NCBI RefSeq assembly: GCF_023276405.1
Contig: NZ_JALRMO010000001.1
Coordinates: 2,666,001-2,730,000 of the forward strand
Source: Paenibacillus hamazuiensis
GTDB lineage: Bacteria; Bacillota; Bacilli; Paenibacillales; NBRC-103111
Length of the DNA: 64,000 bases
Direction: 5' to 3'
The notes beneath the pieces were generated by a model. The model was not told the DNA's origin. It ran no database searches and saw only the letters and a list, made by a program, of their open reading frames with translations. Made by a program: the position numbers and the translations under genes. Positions 32,857 to 42,039 of this stretch are shown piece by piece (position 1 is the stretch's first letter; the number at the start of each line of letters is the position of its first letter).

Positions 32857-34293
32857 TTATTCAATAACCGGCAGCACCCTTGCTTCTTCCGGGACCGGCC
32901 ATCTCTCGGCCTCCGGAACGTCGACCGCTCTGCCCCATTTTGCCAGTAAAACATGATGTTCTTTCTTTTCCTGGTATTTATCGACAATAGCGGAAATGTT
33001 CCATGTCCGGTCCAAGTAAGCTTGAAACCTCTCGGCAATATCCGGCCTTACCTTGTATAAGTTATTCATTTCGTACGGGTCCTCGGCGACATTGAACAAT
33101 TGATGATGATCGTCGTGGAAAGCGTATGCGGAGTATTTCCATTCTCCCTGCCGCAGCATGCGTCCGGGTACCGGTTTTCCACCCGCCGTATACATAAACT
33201 CGCTGACGACTATTCGATCGGTATCGCCGATTTCTACGGCGAGCTGCGGTTTAAGGCTTATTCCATCCGGTCTCGGCGTCGTTTCCGCCCCGGCAAATTC
33301 GCATAAGGTCGGGCCTACGTCCAAAATGCTGACGGCACCGCGTACGGTTCGTCCCGCCACGATCGGGTCCCCGGCGAACACCATCGGGATTTTCGCCGAT
33401 CCTTCGTAAAAGGTGCTCTTGCCGATCAGCCCGTGCTCTCCCGCCTGTTCGCCGTGATCGGACATGTACACGAACACGCCCTGCCGCCCGCTTCGCTGCA
33501 GGTATCGGTTCCACGCCGCACGCACTTCGCCGACCTGCCCGTCGATCGTTTCGATCATGCCGAAATAAGCGGCGCGCAGCTTTTTCAGGGCTTCCTCGTT
33601 GAGGCCCTCCTGTCGCATGCCGGATAACACCGGATGGTCGTCACGCTGCCCGAACGATTCGGGAATGTCGAGTACGTCTTTATAATGCGCATAAAGATCG
33701 GGCGGTGCCACAAACGTATGGTGCGGACCGTAAGTGCCCACTACGATGCACTGCGGTTTCTCATGATCCCGCGACAAATATTCGAGCGCAGCGCGGATCA
33801 CCGCTTTGTCGTATTCGAGAACCGGCGATGTTCCGCCTCCGATGATTTTTAACGGCTCGTTTGCCATAGTGCCGACATAAGGACCGAGATCGCTGCGCAC
33901 ATTGCCGTATCTGCCCCAGAACAAAGGCGTGAGATCTCCCATAATTCGCCGGGTAAACCCGTGCCGCTGGTCCTCTCCGAGAAAATGCATCCGCCCGCAC
34001 AAAACGGTTTCATACCCGGCCGCGGCGATAGCGTGAAGAAACGTCGTTTGGTCGCTGCCGATCGCCCCGTTGTTATCGTACACTCCCGTTTTTTCCGGCA
34101 GTTGGCCGGTCAGCATGGACACCCTGGAAGCTACGCAAATCGGCGCGGCCGTATAGGCCGCCTTCATGACGGTTCCCTCCCGGGCCAGCCGGTCCAGATT
34201 CGGCGTGCGCACAAAGGGATGTCCGGCAAAGCCCGCATAGTTCGCATGATGCTGGTCGCTCAGAAAAAGCAAAATGTCCGGTGTACTGTTCAA
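32857..34293 (-). CDS. Sulfatase (S1 family), cytoplasmic, CxAxR type
   Basis: This is a 478-aa sulfatase starting at TTG 34293, 8 bases after GGAGG; an ATG seven codons upstream would place that ribosome site inside the gene. Metal-binding N-terminus PDILLFLSDQHHANY, modification site PICVASRVSMLTGQ with Cys about residue 53, later VYMSDHGEQAGEHGLIGK and a C-terminal FNVAEDPYEMNNLY. The Cys must be converted to formylglycine. The usual site is CxPxR; Ala in third place is a less common variant. No signal peptide, so it acts on imported substrate. It is the last gene of a transporter/GH3/sulfatase operon. Confidence 0.9.
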   Translation of the reverse strand: MNSTPDILLFLSDQHHANYAGFAGHPFVRTPNLDRLAREGTVMKAAYTAAPICVASRVSMLTGQLPEKTGVYDNNGAIGSDQTTFLHAIAAAGYETVLCGRMHFLGEDQRHGFTRRIMGDLTPLFWGRYGNVRSDLGPYVGTMANEPLKIIGGGTSPVLEYDKAVIRAALEYLSRDHEKPQCIVVGTYGPHHTFVAPPDLYAHYKDVLDIPESFGQRDDHPVLSGMRQEGLNEEALKKLRAAYFGMIETIDGQVGEVRAAWNRYLQRSGRQGVFVYMSDHGEQAGEHGLIGKSTFYEGSAKIPMVFAGDPIVAGRTVRGAVSILDVGPTLCEFAGAETTPRPDGISLKPQLAVEIGDTDRIVVSEFMYTAGGKPVPGRMLRQGEWKYSAYAFHDDHHQLFNVAEDPYEMNNLYKVRPDIAERFQAYLDRTWNISAIVDKYQEKKEHHVLLAKWGRAVDVPEAERWPVPEEARVLPVIE

Positions 34294-34326
34294 AGCGTAT
34301 TCCTCCGATTCCACTGGCTTACAAGT

Positions 34327-36594
34327 TTATTTTGCCGCCGCATATTTCCCGGTGCGAGCATCGCGGATAACCCCGCTCCAATTAAGACCGAACGCAAAAT
34401 CATAAGCGTTTCCGTCAGCATCCACGAAAACCTCCATGTCGTGCGGAACGTCTTCGCACTGCAGCTCGACCGTTTTCATATCGGCGGGCATCTGGAACGG
34501 CAGCAGCGCGCTCGGTTCGGCCCCGCCCGTAAGAATCTCCATCAGCGCCTCATCCTGCACGCCGAAGTGAGCAAGCAGAGCATCTGCCGCCGGCTCGAAT
34601 TCGCCCACTACGGTCGGATTGGACTGCTGCAAAGAGACGATGACCGGCCTGCCTTTCATCAGTCTCTTTATGTGAAGTATCGTTTCGAGATCGCCCTGGT
34701 TCAGCACCGTGACGGTTTTGCCCTTGTACGTGCGGTTCAGCACGTCCTTCGGTCGAGGGTCGCCGGCAATGCTCGTTTCCCTCGCATGCTCGGCCGTGTA
34801 AGGCCCGTATTGCAGACTGATCGGAACGTATCCCGTTCCTCCGGCTTCCCGGTCCGTCTTGCTGTATCCCATCGTCGAGCGGGGGCTCTCGATAAACACG
34901 AGCGCATAATCCGCCTCGTCCGGTTGATCGGTTACCTCGAAATATTTCCGGACTGCGTCGAGATTTACCGGATAGCCGTTCACCGCCGGCACCGTCCCGC
35001 CCATCCAGCCCGTGCTCTCCGGAAGGCTGCGCTTCGGAATGTACACCTTTTTCCACTTCTCAAGGGGAAGCACGCGACCTGCGTTTTTCAGCAGCACTAC
35101 CGATTTTAGCTGCGCCTCGAAGCCGGCTTTGACGAATTCGTCGCATCCGACGACGGAGGCCGTTTCTTCCTCCTGCAAATACGGATTCTCAAACAAGCCT
35201 ACTCGGAATATGTTGATCAAAAGCCGTACGGCCGATTGCTCGAACCGCCTGCGCATATACGCTTCGCCGTGTTCCCTGACCCCGATGCGGTACGCTTCGA
35301 CGATCGGTCCGGCTTGATCGTTGCCGCCGAACTGGTCGATGCCTGCCATGAGAAGCTTGTAGTGGCGCTCGGCGACCGTATAGCCATCCTCCACACCCCA
35401 GCAGCGCCCTCCGGGAATCAGCCTGGAAATCTCCTCAGGCTCGTCGTCGGTAATCGCCCAGTCGGTGCAGACGACGCCGTCGTAGCCGGCCTTCTCTCTC
35501 AGCAGGTCGTTTATGATGTAGGAGCTGTAGGAGTTGCCGACGTTTTCGCCGTTTTTCTTGTCCTGGCCGTACGAAACCGTATAATACGGCATCACCGCCG
35601 AGGCCTTGCCCGTAGGGCCGGCCAGCTTGAACGCGCCTTCGGTAAAAGGCACCATATGCTGCTCGAAGTTGCCGCCCGGGTAGACGGCGTATTTGCCGTA
35701 GCCGAAATGCGCATCTCGTCCGGCTTCCCCGGAGCCGCCGCCCGGCCAATGTTTGACCATCGCGTTGACGCTGTCGGCGCCCCAGCCTCCGGTGGTTTCC
35801 GCGTCTCCCTCCGACGTCTGGAAGCCGTCGATATACGCGCGGGCCATATCCGCGGAAAGCTGCGGGTCTTCGCCGAACGTCATGCCGAAGCGGAACCAGC
35901 GCGGATCGGTCGCGATATCCACCTGCGGCGACAATGCTGTCGTGAGGCCAAGCGCACGGTATTCCTTGGAGGCGACTTCGCCGAACTTCCGCGCGACCTC
36001 CGGGTCGAACGTCGCTGCGAGGCCCATCGATTCCGGCCAGATCGAGATTTTGCTGCCGCCGCCGACTTTGAATTCCGCGGAGGCGTCGAGACCGTGGCGC
36101 GGGTCCGAGCTGTTGTTCGCCGGTATGCCGAGAGGCAAACTTTCCGCGAACGCCTGCAGCCGGTTGTTCCACCTCGCCGCGGTCTCCGGGCTCTCCACCC
36201 GGGTCACCAAAATGTGCCGGATATGGTCGTCGGCCAAAAAACGGCGCTGCTGATCCGTCAGCTCGTCGGAGGCGGCGCCGCTTTCGTCGAACGGCTTGCC
36301 GCCGTATGTGGCCGGATACCAGCCCAGTTTGCCGGGGATGGCCTGATGTTTGCTGTACAGCATCAATCCGGCGATTTGCTCGATCGACATTTTCGCAGCC
36401 AAATCTTTCGCCCGCTCTTCCGGCGACAGCCGCCAATCCTCGTATTTATCCAGCACGCCGTCCTTGTTCAAATCCTTAAAGGCGAGACCGTCCCGATAAA
36501 TAATGCTTACTCCCGACGATTCGGAAATCCCGAGCGTCGGGCCTCCGTCGTTTTGCACGTAACGAATTCGTTCGAGTCCTTCATTTGCCGTCAA
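34327..36594 (-). CDS. Glycoside hydrolase family 3 beta-glycosidase, cytoplasmic
   Basis: This 755-aa retaining glycosidase has a GH3 N-terminal barrel (AAKMSIEQIAGLML; VKHWPGGGSGEAG substrate-binding KH) with the nucleophile Asp in GVVCTDWAITD (about 390), and a C-terminal sandwich domain. Near the N-terminus DLNKDGVLDKYEDW (about 39-52) is an EF-hand/dockerin-like calcium loop, uncommon in this family. No signal peptide. It overlaps no gene, lies 33 bases upstream of the sulfatase start and 38 bases downstream of the permease gene, and is thus part of one operon acting on a sulfated oligosaccharide. Confidence 0.9.
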   Translation of the reverse strand: MTANEGLERIRYVQNDGGPTLGISESSGVSIIYRDGLAFKDLNKDGVLDKYEDWRLSPEERAKDLAAKMSIEQIAGLMLYSKHQAIPGKLGWYPATYGGKPFDESGAASDELTDQQRRFLADDHIRHILVTRVESPETAARWNNRLQAFAESLPLGIPANNSSDPRHGLDASAEFKVGGGSKISIWPESMGLAATFDPEVARKFGEVASKEYRALGLTTALSPQVDIATDPRWFRFGMTFGEDPQLSADMARAYIDGFQTSEGDAETTGGWGADSVNAMVKHWPGGGSGEAGRDAHFGYGKYAVYPGGNFEQHMVPFTEGAFKLAGPTGKASAVMPYYTVSYGQDKKNGENVGNSYSSYIINDLLREKAGYDGVVCTDWAITDDEPEEISRLIPGGRCWGVEDGYTVAERHYKLLMAGIDQFGGNDQAGPIVEAYRIGVREHGEAYMRRRFEQSAVRLLINIFRVGLFENPYLQEEETASVVGCDEFVKAGFEAQLKSVVLLKNAGRVLPLEKWKKVYIPKRSLPESTGWMGGTVPAVNGYPVNLDAVRKYFEVTDQPDEADYALVFIESPRSTMGYSKTDREAGGTGYVPISLQYGPYTAEHARETSIAGDPRPKDVLNRTYKGKTVTVLNQGDLETILHIKRLMKGRPVIVSLQQSNPTVVGEFEPAADALLAHFGVQDEALMEILTGGAEPSALLPFQMPADMKTVELQCEDVPHDMEVFVDADGNAYDFAFGLNWSGVIRDARTGKYAAAK

Positions 36595-36632
36595 TTTCTT
36601 TCCCCTTCTTCCCCTATTCGTTTATCGTTCGA

Positions 36633-37502
36633 CTAACCTTTAACAGAACCTAACAGCATCCCTTTGTTAAAATACTTCTGCAAAAACGGATACACGACAA
36701 GCAGCGGCAGAGCGGTGATGATGACGGCAGCCATCTTGACCGCCGGCGTATAATGAAATCCTCCGGAATCCGCCTCCATGCTCGAAGCCGTTTCGATCAG
36801 CATCTGCCGCAAGTACACCTGAAGCGGCCAATCCGCAGAATCGTTCAAAAACAAAATCGCAAAAAAGTACGTATTCCAGTTGAACACCGCATAAAACAGC
36901 GTAAACGTCACGATGGCCGGCATCGATAGCGGAAGCACGATGCGCCAAAACAACCTCAGCTCGGAGCATCCGTCGATGCGCGCGGCTTCCTCCAGCTCGG
37001 AAGGAATGTTTTGAAAAAAACTTCTCATCACGATCAGGTTAAACGGGGCGATCGCCGTATTCAAATACAACGCCCAGTAGCTGTTGATCAGGCCCAGCTC
37101 TTTAATGACCAGATAAGTGGGAATCATGCCCCCGGCAAAAATCATTGTAAACAGCACCATAAAGTTGAGCACTCGCCGGCCTTTCAGCCAGCTTTTGGAC
37201 AATCCGTAAGCCATTAGACTCGTCAGCGTAATATTGATCAGCGTTCCGAAGAATGTGATCACGACCGCATTTTTGAACGACTGGGTAAAATTTTGGTTGG
37301 TCAGCAGGTATCCGTAGGCTTCAACCGTCCATTCCTTCGGGAAAAAGAAGAACCCGCGAGACAAAATCTCGTGTTCCGTAGCAAACGAGCTGGCGGTCAC
37401 ATAGACGAACGGAACGAGAATGCAGAGCAGAGACACGATCAGAAGTCCGTAAATGACCGTGATAAAAAGCGGGTCTTTTCCGCGCGCGTCATACGTATTC
37501 AT
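36633..37502 (-). CDS. Carbohydrate ABC transporter permease (YtcP/LplC-like), second system
   Basis: This is a 289-aa permease of six helices with EAA loop NIPSELEEAARIDGCSELRLFW and the family's C-terminal PFLQKYFNKGMLLGSVKG (split here by a short gap). It begins one base past the stop of the LplB-type gene, so the two permeases are tightly coupled. No binding-protein gene follows; a GH3 gene takes that place. Confidence 0.9.
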   Translation of the reverse strand: MNTYDARGKDPLFITVIYGLLIVSLLCILVPFVYVTASSFATEHEILSRGFFFFPKEWTVEAYGYLLTNQNFTQSFKNAVVITFFGTLINITLTSLMAYGLSKSWLKGRRVLNFMVLFTMIFAGGMIPTYLVIKELGLINSYWALYLNTAIAPFNLIVMRSFFQNIPSELEEAARIDGCSELRLFWRIVLPLSMPAIVTFTLFYAVFNWNTYFFAILFLNDSADWPLQVYLRQMLIETASSMEADSGGFHYTPAVKMAAVIITALPLLVVYPFLQKYFNKGMLLGSVKG

Positions 37503-37503
37503 C

Positions 37504-38463
37504 TCAATAAACCCCCTCTTCTCCGGCTTTTTTCGACATTTTATTCGCTATCACGATCAGGATCAGGCCGATGCACGATTTAAACAAACCTACGGCCGTC
37601 GTATAGCTGAACTCCCCCTGCAGCACGCCTGTCCGGTACACGTAAGTGTCGAAAACATCGGAAACCGACAGGTTCAAAGAATTTTGCAGCAAATAAATAT
37701 GTTCGAACCCGATGTCCATGACATGCCCCAATCGCAAAATGAACAGGATGACGATCGTCGACCTTAGCGCCGGCAGCGTTACATACCACAGCTGCTTCCA
37801 CCGGTTCGCGCCGTCCACCACCGCCGCTTCATACAACGTCGGGTCCACGGAGGCGAGCGCCGCCAAAAAAATAATCGCGTTCCAGCCGGCTTCCTTCCAC
37901 ACGTTTTGCAGCACATAGACGATGCGGAAATATTTCGGGTCGGTCATGATCTCAAGCCGCGCAAACCCGGCGTCAGCCAGCGCCTTGTTGATCGCACCCT
38001 CCTGTGTAGCGAACAGGATTACCGTAATCCCCACAACGACGACCCACGACAGAAAATGAGGCATATAGATCGCAGTTTGCACGAATTTTTTAAACCACTG
38101 CACCCTGACCTCGTTCAGCACAACGGCAATGACAATCGGAGCGGGAAAAAACAAAAACAAATTGAGCGCGCTCAGGATCAAAGTGTTTTTGAGCAAGGAC
38201 CAAAAATCGGCCTCCCCGAACAAACGCTCGAAGTGGGCGAAGCCGACCCACTCGCTGCCCGTAAATCCGGCGAACGGGCTGTAGTCCTGAAAGGCGATGA
38301 CAATGCCTCCCATCGGCAAATAACGGAAGATCAGGAAAAACAACAACCCCGGCAATATCATCAGGTACAGCGGTAACCCTCTTTTCCATACCTTTAATGA
38401 CGATGATTTTCTTAATAACGGAGATCCGAGCCGGCGGATCTCGACTGTGGACTCATTTCTCAA
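37504..38463 (-). CDS. Carbohydrate ABC transporter permease (LplB-like), second system
   Basis: This is a 319-aa permease. TTG 38463 is taken as the start since GGAGG lies 8 bases upstream; the frame runs 33 codons further. Six helices (WKRGLPLYLMILPGLLFFLI and others), EAA loop AALASVDPTLYEAAVVDGAN. It is the first gene of an operon with permease, GH3 and sulfatase genes, divergent from a kinase/regulator pair at 38670. Confidence 0.9.
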   Translation of the reverse strand: MRNESTVEIRRLGSPLLRKSSSLKVWKRGLPLYLMILPGLLFFLIFRYLPMGGIVIAFQDYSPFAGFTGSEWVGFAHFERLFGEADFWSLLKNTLILSALNLFLFFPAPIVIAVVLNEVRVQWFKKFVQTAIYMPHFLSWVVVVGITVILFATQEGAINKALADAGFARLEIMTDPKYFRIVYVLQNVWKEAGWNAIIFLAALASVDPTLYEAAVVDGANRWKQLWYVTLPALRSTIVILFILRLGHVMDIGFEHIYLLQNSLNLSVSDVFDTYVYRTGVLQGEFSYTTAVGLFKSCIGLILIVIANKMSKKAGEEGVY

Positions 38464-38669
38464 GTCTGTTCCCTCCTGCAAGAAACGTCTGATTTGGTAT
38501 ATTTCCATCATAGAGAACCTTCCGCCGCAAGTCGTTACACAATTCTCTGATTTGCAAACCAAGCTGTGCCGAAAGAGCGTTCGTAAACACGACGTACCGC
38601 TTTACCCGTCTACTAAGAATCCGCCCGGCATGTTATGATGAATATATCCACACACACCAAGGTGAAACT

Positions 38670-40196
38670 ATGACGATACTGCTTTTGATTTTGATGGCCG
38701 CTTCGATCACTTTGTTTATTACGAAAGCGCGGCATCCTTCCGCCTACTGGATGGGACTCGTGCTGCTCGGCTGGTTTCTCAGCATGTCCGGACTTGTGCT
38801 GTTCATCGCGAAGTACGGAGGTTTTTATTACAAAGTCAATATCGTGCTTTTCTTTAACGACTTTATCCGCAACGCGCTGCTGCACGCCCCGCTTTCGATC
38901 GACGCGATCAGCCGGATGATCACGATTGGCCGTTCGTTGTTCATTTTCAGCCTGACCGGACTTTCCGTCACGCTGTTCTACTATCGGCCGTTCCGCCGGC
39001 TTTGGAAGGTGTACGCCCTGAACGCTCTGCTGCCGCTGGCGAACATCATCTTCTATGATCCGATCGTCTACAGGTGGTCGCTCGGCGTAATCGCCCGCGA
39101 ATGGACGTACCCGATCAGTTGGATCACCCGCGGGTGGCTGCTCGTATCCGCATTCGTCGCCGTCGCGCTGATGATTTGGAGATACCGCCGGATTACGATT
39201 CCCTGGTTTAAACATCAGGTGAAATATGTGATGCTCGGGGTTTTTGCACTGATCCTGTTTTATTTTTATCTCGGCTTTATGGGACCGCTGCAGGTTACCG
39301 ACATCCGTACGTATTACGTGCTCTATTCGGATTTTTCCAACTTTAACCCGCCGCTGACGATTGCCGAGTGGTACATCAGCATCGGCATCACCGGCCTTCT
39401 TTCCGTGGTGAGCATCATTTTCATCTGGAAGTATACCGAAGTGGACAAAAAACTCGGCCAGCTGAACCTTCATTTGGAGCGAAAGCTGAAAACGGCCGAT
39501 ATGGGCACCAAAGTATTCACGCACGCGATCAAAAACCAGCTGCTGATGCTGCAGCTTCTGCTGAACCGGACGCAAGCTTCGCTCGAAACCGCGCCCGCGT
39601 CCGCAGCGCCCTCCGAGGTACCCGAGCATATCGGCAAAATGTCGGCCATCGTCAGCGAAACGCTGAACCGGCTCGATCAGCTGTATAACTCGTTCAAAAC
39701 GACTTACCTGCAAATGAAACCGGTTTCGAGCCGCGACCTGCTGAATATGCTGCTCAAAAAGGTGCAGGTTCCGCCAAACATCGACCTTCTCACGGTGCAC
39801 GCTTCCGGGGAACCGCTTGTGCTGGTCGACGAAAGCCATATGGTCGAAGCGCTGTCCAACGCCGTGATCAATGCCTTTGAAGCAATCGGCAAAGACCGGC
39901 GCGGCTCGGTAAAAATCCACGCTTACACGGAAAACAACTGGTTCATCGTGAAAATCGAAGACGACGGGATCGGGATGAATGCCGAGCAGCTGGAGCTGAT
40001 TTTCGATCCGTTTTATACGAATAAAAATACGAACAAAAACTGGGGCGTCGGGCTCTCCTATGTTCGGCAAATCGTTCATGGCCATTACGGACATGTTCAT
40101 GTGGAGAGCACTCCCGGCGTCGGCAGCGTATTTCAGTTTATGCTTCCGGTCTATTTGCACGAATACCGCAGCCCGGGGACAGACGTTTCATCCTAA
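38670..40196 (+). CDS. Multi-pass sensor histidine kinase
   Basis: This is a 508-aa protein whose N-terminal 270 residues contain about seven hydrophobic helices with short loops, so the signal is probably sensed within or at the membrane. Then comes the phospho-acceptor helix KVFTHAIKNQLLMLQLLL and a HATPase domain (ALSNAVINAFEAIG; KIEDDGIGMNAEQLELIFDP; WGVGLSYVRQIVHGH). The HxIKNQ-type histidine recalls the LytS/CitA-like groups rather than YesM. AAGGTG lies upstream of the ATG. It is followed 17 bases later by its response regulator. Confidence 0.85.
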   Translation: MTILLLILMAASITLFITKARHPSAYWMGLVLLGWFLSMSGLVLFIAKYGGFYYKVNIVLFFNDFIRNALLHAPLSIDAISRMITIGRSLFIFSLTGLSVTLFYYRPFRRLWKVYALNALLPLANIIFYDPIVYRWSLGVIAREWTYPISWITRGWLLVSAFVAVALMIWRYRRITIPWFKHQVKYVMLGVFALILFYFYLGFMGPLQVTDIRTYYVLYSDFSNFNPPLTIAEWYISIGITGLLSVVSIIFIWKYTEVDKKLGQLNLHLERKLKTADMGTKVFTHAIKNQLLMLQLLLNRTQASLETAPASAAPSEVPEHIGKMSAIVSETLNRLDQLYNSFKTTYLQMKPVSSRDLLNMLLKKVQVPPNIDLLTVHASGEPLVLVDESHMVEALSNAVINAFEAIGKDRRGSVKIHAYTENNWFIVKIEDDGIGMNAEQLELIFDPFYTNKNTNKNWGVGLSYVRQIVHGHYGHVHVESTPGVGSVFQFMLPVYLHEYRSPGTDVSS

Positions 40197-40213
40197 CTGG
40201 AGGGGGACTTGAC

Positions 40214-40909
40214 ATGACAGAACCGATACGGGTGCTGATCGCAGAAGATTTGGAGGTATTGAGGGAGCATTTTGCCCAATTGGTGCGCGGCGAAAGCGGT
40301 TTGACCCTGGTCGGTCAGGCGTCGAGCGGCAAGGAAGCCTGCCTGATGGCCCGGACCTATCGGCCGGATGTGATTTTGATGGACATCGAGATGGACGTCA
40401 AACACGACGGCATCATGGCGGCCAAAACGATACTGGAAGAACTCCCCGGCACGCGCATCGTTTTTCTTACCGTTCACGAGGACGACGAAACCGTATTCGG
40501 CGCATTTGAAGCCGGCGCGGTCGATTATGTGCTGAAAACGGCGCAACCCGCTGAAATCGTCAACAGCATTTATTCCGCCAAAGCGGGAAACTCCCCGATC
40601 CGTCCGGAAATCGCCTATAAAATCCGCAGCGAGTTCACCCGGATACGACGCAGCGAAGCGAAGATGTTCGAGGCGATGACGCTGCTCTCCCAGCTGACGC
40701 CGACGGAAATGGAAATCGTCGATCTTCTTCTCGAGGATCGGAAAATAACGGAAATCGCCCAAGCCCGAAATGTGGAGATATCGACGGTGAAAACGCAGAT
40801 TAACGGCATTTTGCGAAAATTCGGCAAACGCCGAACCAAGGAAGTAACCCGGCTGATTCGCGAACTGAACGTCACTCATTTGTTCCATAACGTAAAAAGA
40901 GGGAACTGA
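40214..40909 (+). CDS. NarL/LuxR-family response regulator
   Basis: This is a 231-aa protein with a receiver domain (DLEVLREHF acidic region, phospho-Asp in DVILMDIEMD at about residue 58, Lys in VDYVLKTAQP) and a C-terminal helix-turn-helix (LTPTEMEIVDLLLEDRK ... ISTVKTQINGILRKFGKRR). It pairs with the kinase just upstream. The divergent transporter/GH3/sulfatase operon is the obvious candidate target. GGAGGGGG precedes the ATG. Confidence 0.88.
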   Translation: MTEPIRVLIAEDLEVLREHFAQLVRGESGLTLVGQASSGKEACLMARTYRPDVILMDIEMDVKHDGIMAAKTILEELPGTRIVFLTVHEDDETVFGAFEAGAVDYVLKTAQPAEIVNSIYSAKAGNSPIRPEIAYKIRSEFTRIRRSEAKMFEAMTLLSQLTPTEMEIVDLLLEDRKITEIAQARNVEISTVKTQINGILRKFGKRRTKEVTRLIRELNVTHLFHNVKRGN

Positions 40910-40933
40910 TCCTTGGATCGGTTCCCTCTTTTT
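40894..40933. terminator. Bidirectional terminator between response regulator and sulfonate-type transporter
   Basis: AAAAAGAGGGAAC and GTTCCCTCTTTTT form a 13-bp stem around a 14-nt loop; the stem includes the response-regulator stop codon. T-runs on both strands serve both converging genes. Confidence 0.85.
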
Positions 40934-40945
40934 GCAGCGCCGCCG

Positions 40946-42016
40946 TTATTTAACGACTTTTAAATACGGATCCTTGCTGACGAATTTGTCTGCGGGTACG
41001 ACCTCCGTCAATTTCTCGCCTTGTACAAACAGTTTTTCCAGATTTTCGAACCATTTGCCCACCGTTCCGTCTTTGAAATAATCGATTTGTTTCTTCGAAT
41101 CGATCCACTCGGTTGTATCGACTTGCACCTTAAGCGAATCCTCCGGCACTTGCGTAAACTTCGCCGTCATCTTGACCGCTTCGTCGATGTTTTGAATCCG
41201 GTAATCGTTGGCTTTCGCCCACGCCGCCAAAAATTTCTCGACCAGCTCCGGTTTTTCCTTCAAGAACTTGGGATTCACCACCCAGCTTTGCGGGAAGACG
41301 TACTCCGGGAAAAACGTCTTGTTGTCGCCCAGCTTCACGATGTTGTCTTTACCCACCTGCTTCTCGATTTCCACGGTATACGGGGACCAGATCGCAACGG
41401 CGTCTACTTTGCCCGAAACAAATGCGCTGACGGCACCCGCGACGTCCATATTCACGATATTGACGTTGGACGGTTTCAGGCCCCCCTTCTCGATGCCCAG
41501 GTTGAGAATCATTTCGCCGGAAGTGCCTTTCGGAACGCCGACGGTTTTCCCTTTTAAATCTTTCCAATCTTTGATGTTCGATTTTTTCGTCGCAAATACC
41601 ATATCGCCGGTATTCAAGCTGTCGATCGCGATAATGTTGCCCTTGCCCTGTGCCGCCAAAAACGCCGCACCCGGCCCGATATAGGCGATATCGATGTCGC
41701 CGGAAGCCATCGCCTGAAATTCGGGCGGCCCGCTCAAAAATTTAACCGCATTCACTTTTATGCCGGCTTCCTTGAAAAAGCCTTTTTCCTCTCCGATCAC
41801 GATCGGAGTGGCTCCGTGCATGTCGGGCATGTACGCCACGTTGATGGTCGGCGCCTCTTTAGGCGCTTGAGTTTGCGTCGGTGCGGCTGTCGGCGCGCCT
41901 TGGCCGGACGCGCCGGGAGCGGTACCCGAGCCGCATGCGCTCAGCAAAACAAGCGTAGAAAGGAGCAGCGCTCCGGAAGCAAAAGCTTTTTTCGTGTTGC
42001 GGACAAAATGAAACAT
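40946..42016 (-). CDS. NitT/TauT-family substrate-binding lipoprotein (sulfonate/sulfate-ester type)
   Basis: This is a 356-aa lipoprotein (LVLLSACGSG, lipidated Cys about residue 28) with the SsuA/TauA-like periplasmic-binding fold: INVAYMPDMHGATPIVIGEE at the N-lobe, then KTVGVPKGTSGEMIL and DAVAIWSPYTVEIEK. It delivers ligand to the permease/ATPase pair encoded upstream. Members bind alkanesulfonates, taurine, nitrate or organic sulfate esters. The sulfatase at the head of the same gene cluster argues for an organosulfate. Confidence 0.88.
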   Translation of the reverse strand: MFHFVRNTKKAFASGALLLSTLVLLSACGSGTAPGASGQGAPTAAPTQTQAPKEAPTINVAYMPDMHGATPIVIGEEKGFFKEAGIKVNAVKFLSGPPEFQAMASGDIDIAYIGPGAAFLAAQGKGNIIAIDSLNTGDMVFATKKSNIKDWKDLKGKTVGVPKGTSGEMILNLGIEKGGLKPSNVNIVNMDVAGAVSAFVSGKVDAVAIWSPYTVEIEKQVGKDNIVKLGDNKTFFPEYVFPQSWVVNPKFLKEKPELVEKFLAAWAKANDYRIQNIDEAVKMTAKFTQVPEDSLKVQVDTTEWIDSKKQIDYFKDGTVGKWFENLEKLFVQGEKLTEVVPADKFVSKDPYLKVVK

Positions 42017-42039
42017 GTGACATCCATCCCCTTTTTAAT

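Noticed and set aside
35236-36636. 466-aa plus-strand ORF opposite the GH3 gene
   Set aside because: Antisense to a strongly supported glycosidase gene, Arg/Ala/Val-rich, no motif.
38613-40160. 515-aa minus-strand ORF opposite the multi-pass kinase
   Set aside because: Kinase motifs and ribosome site are on the plus strand; the antisense frame is His/Asp/Gln-rich without domains.
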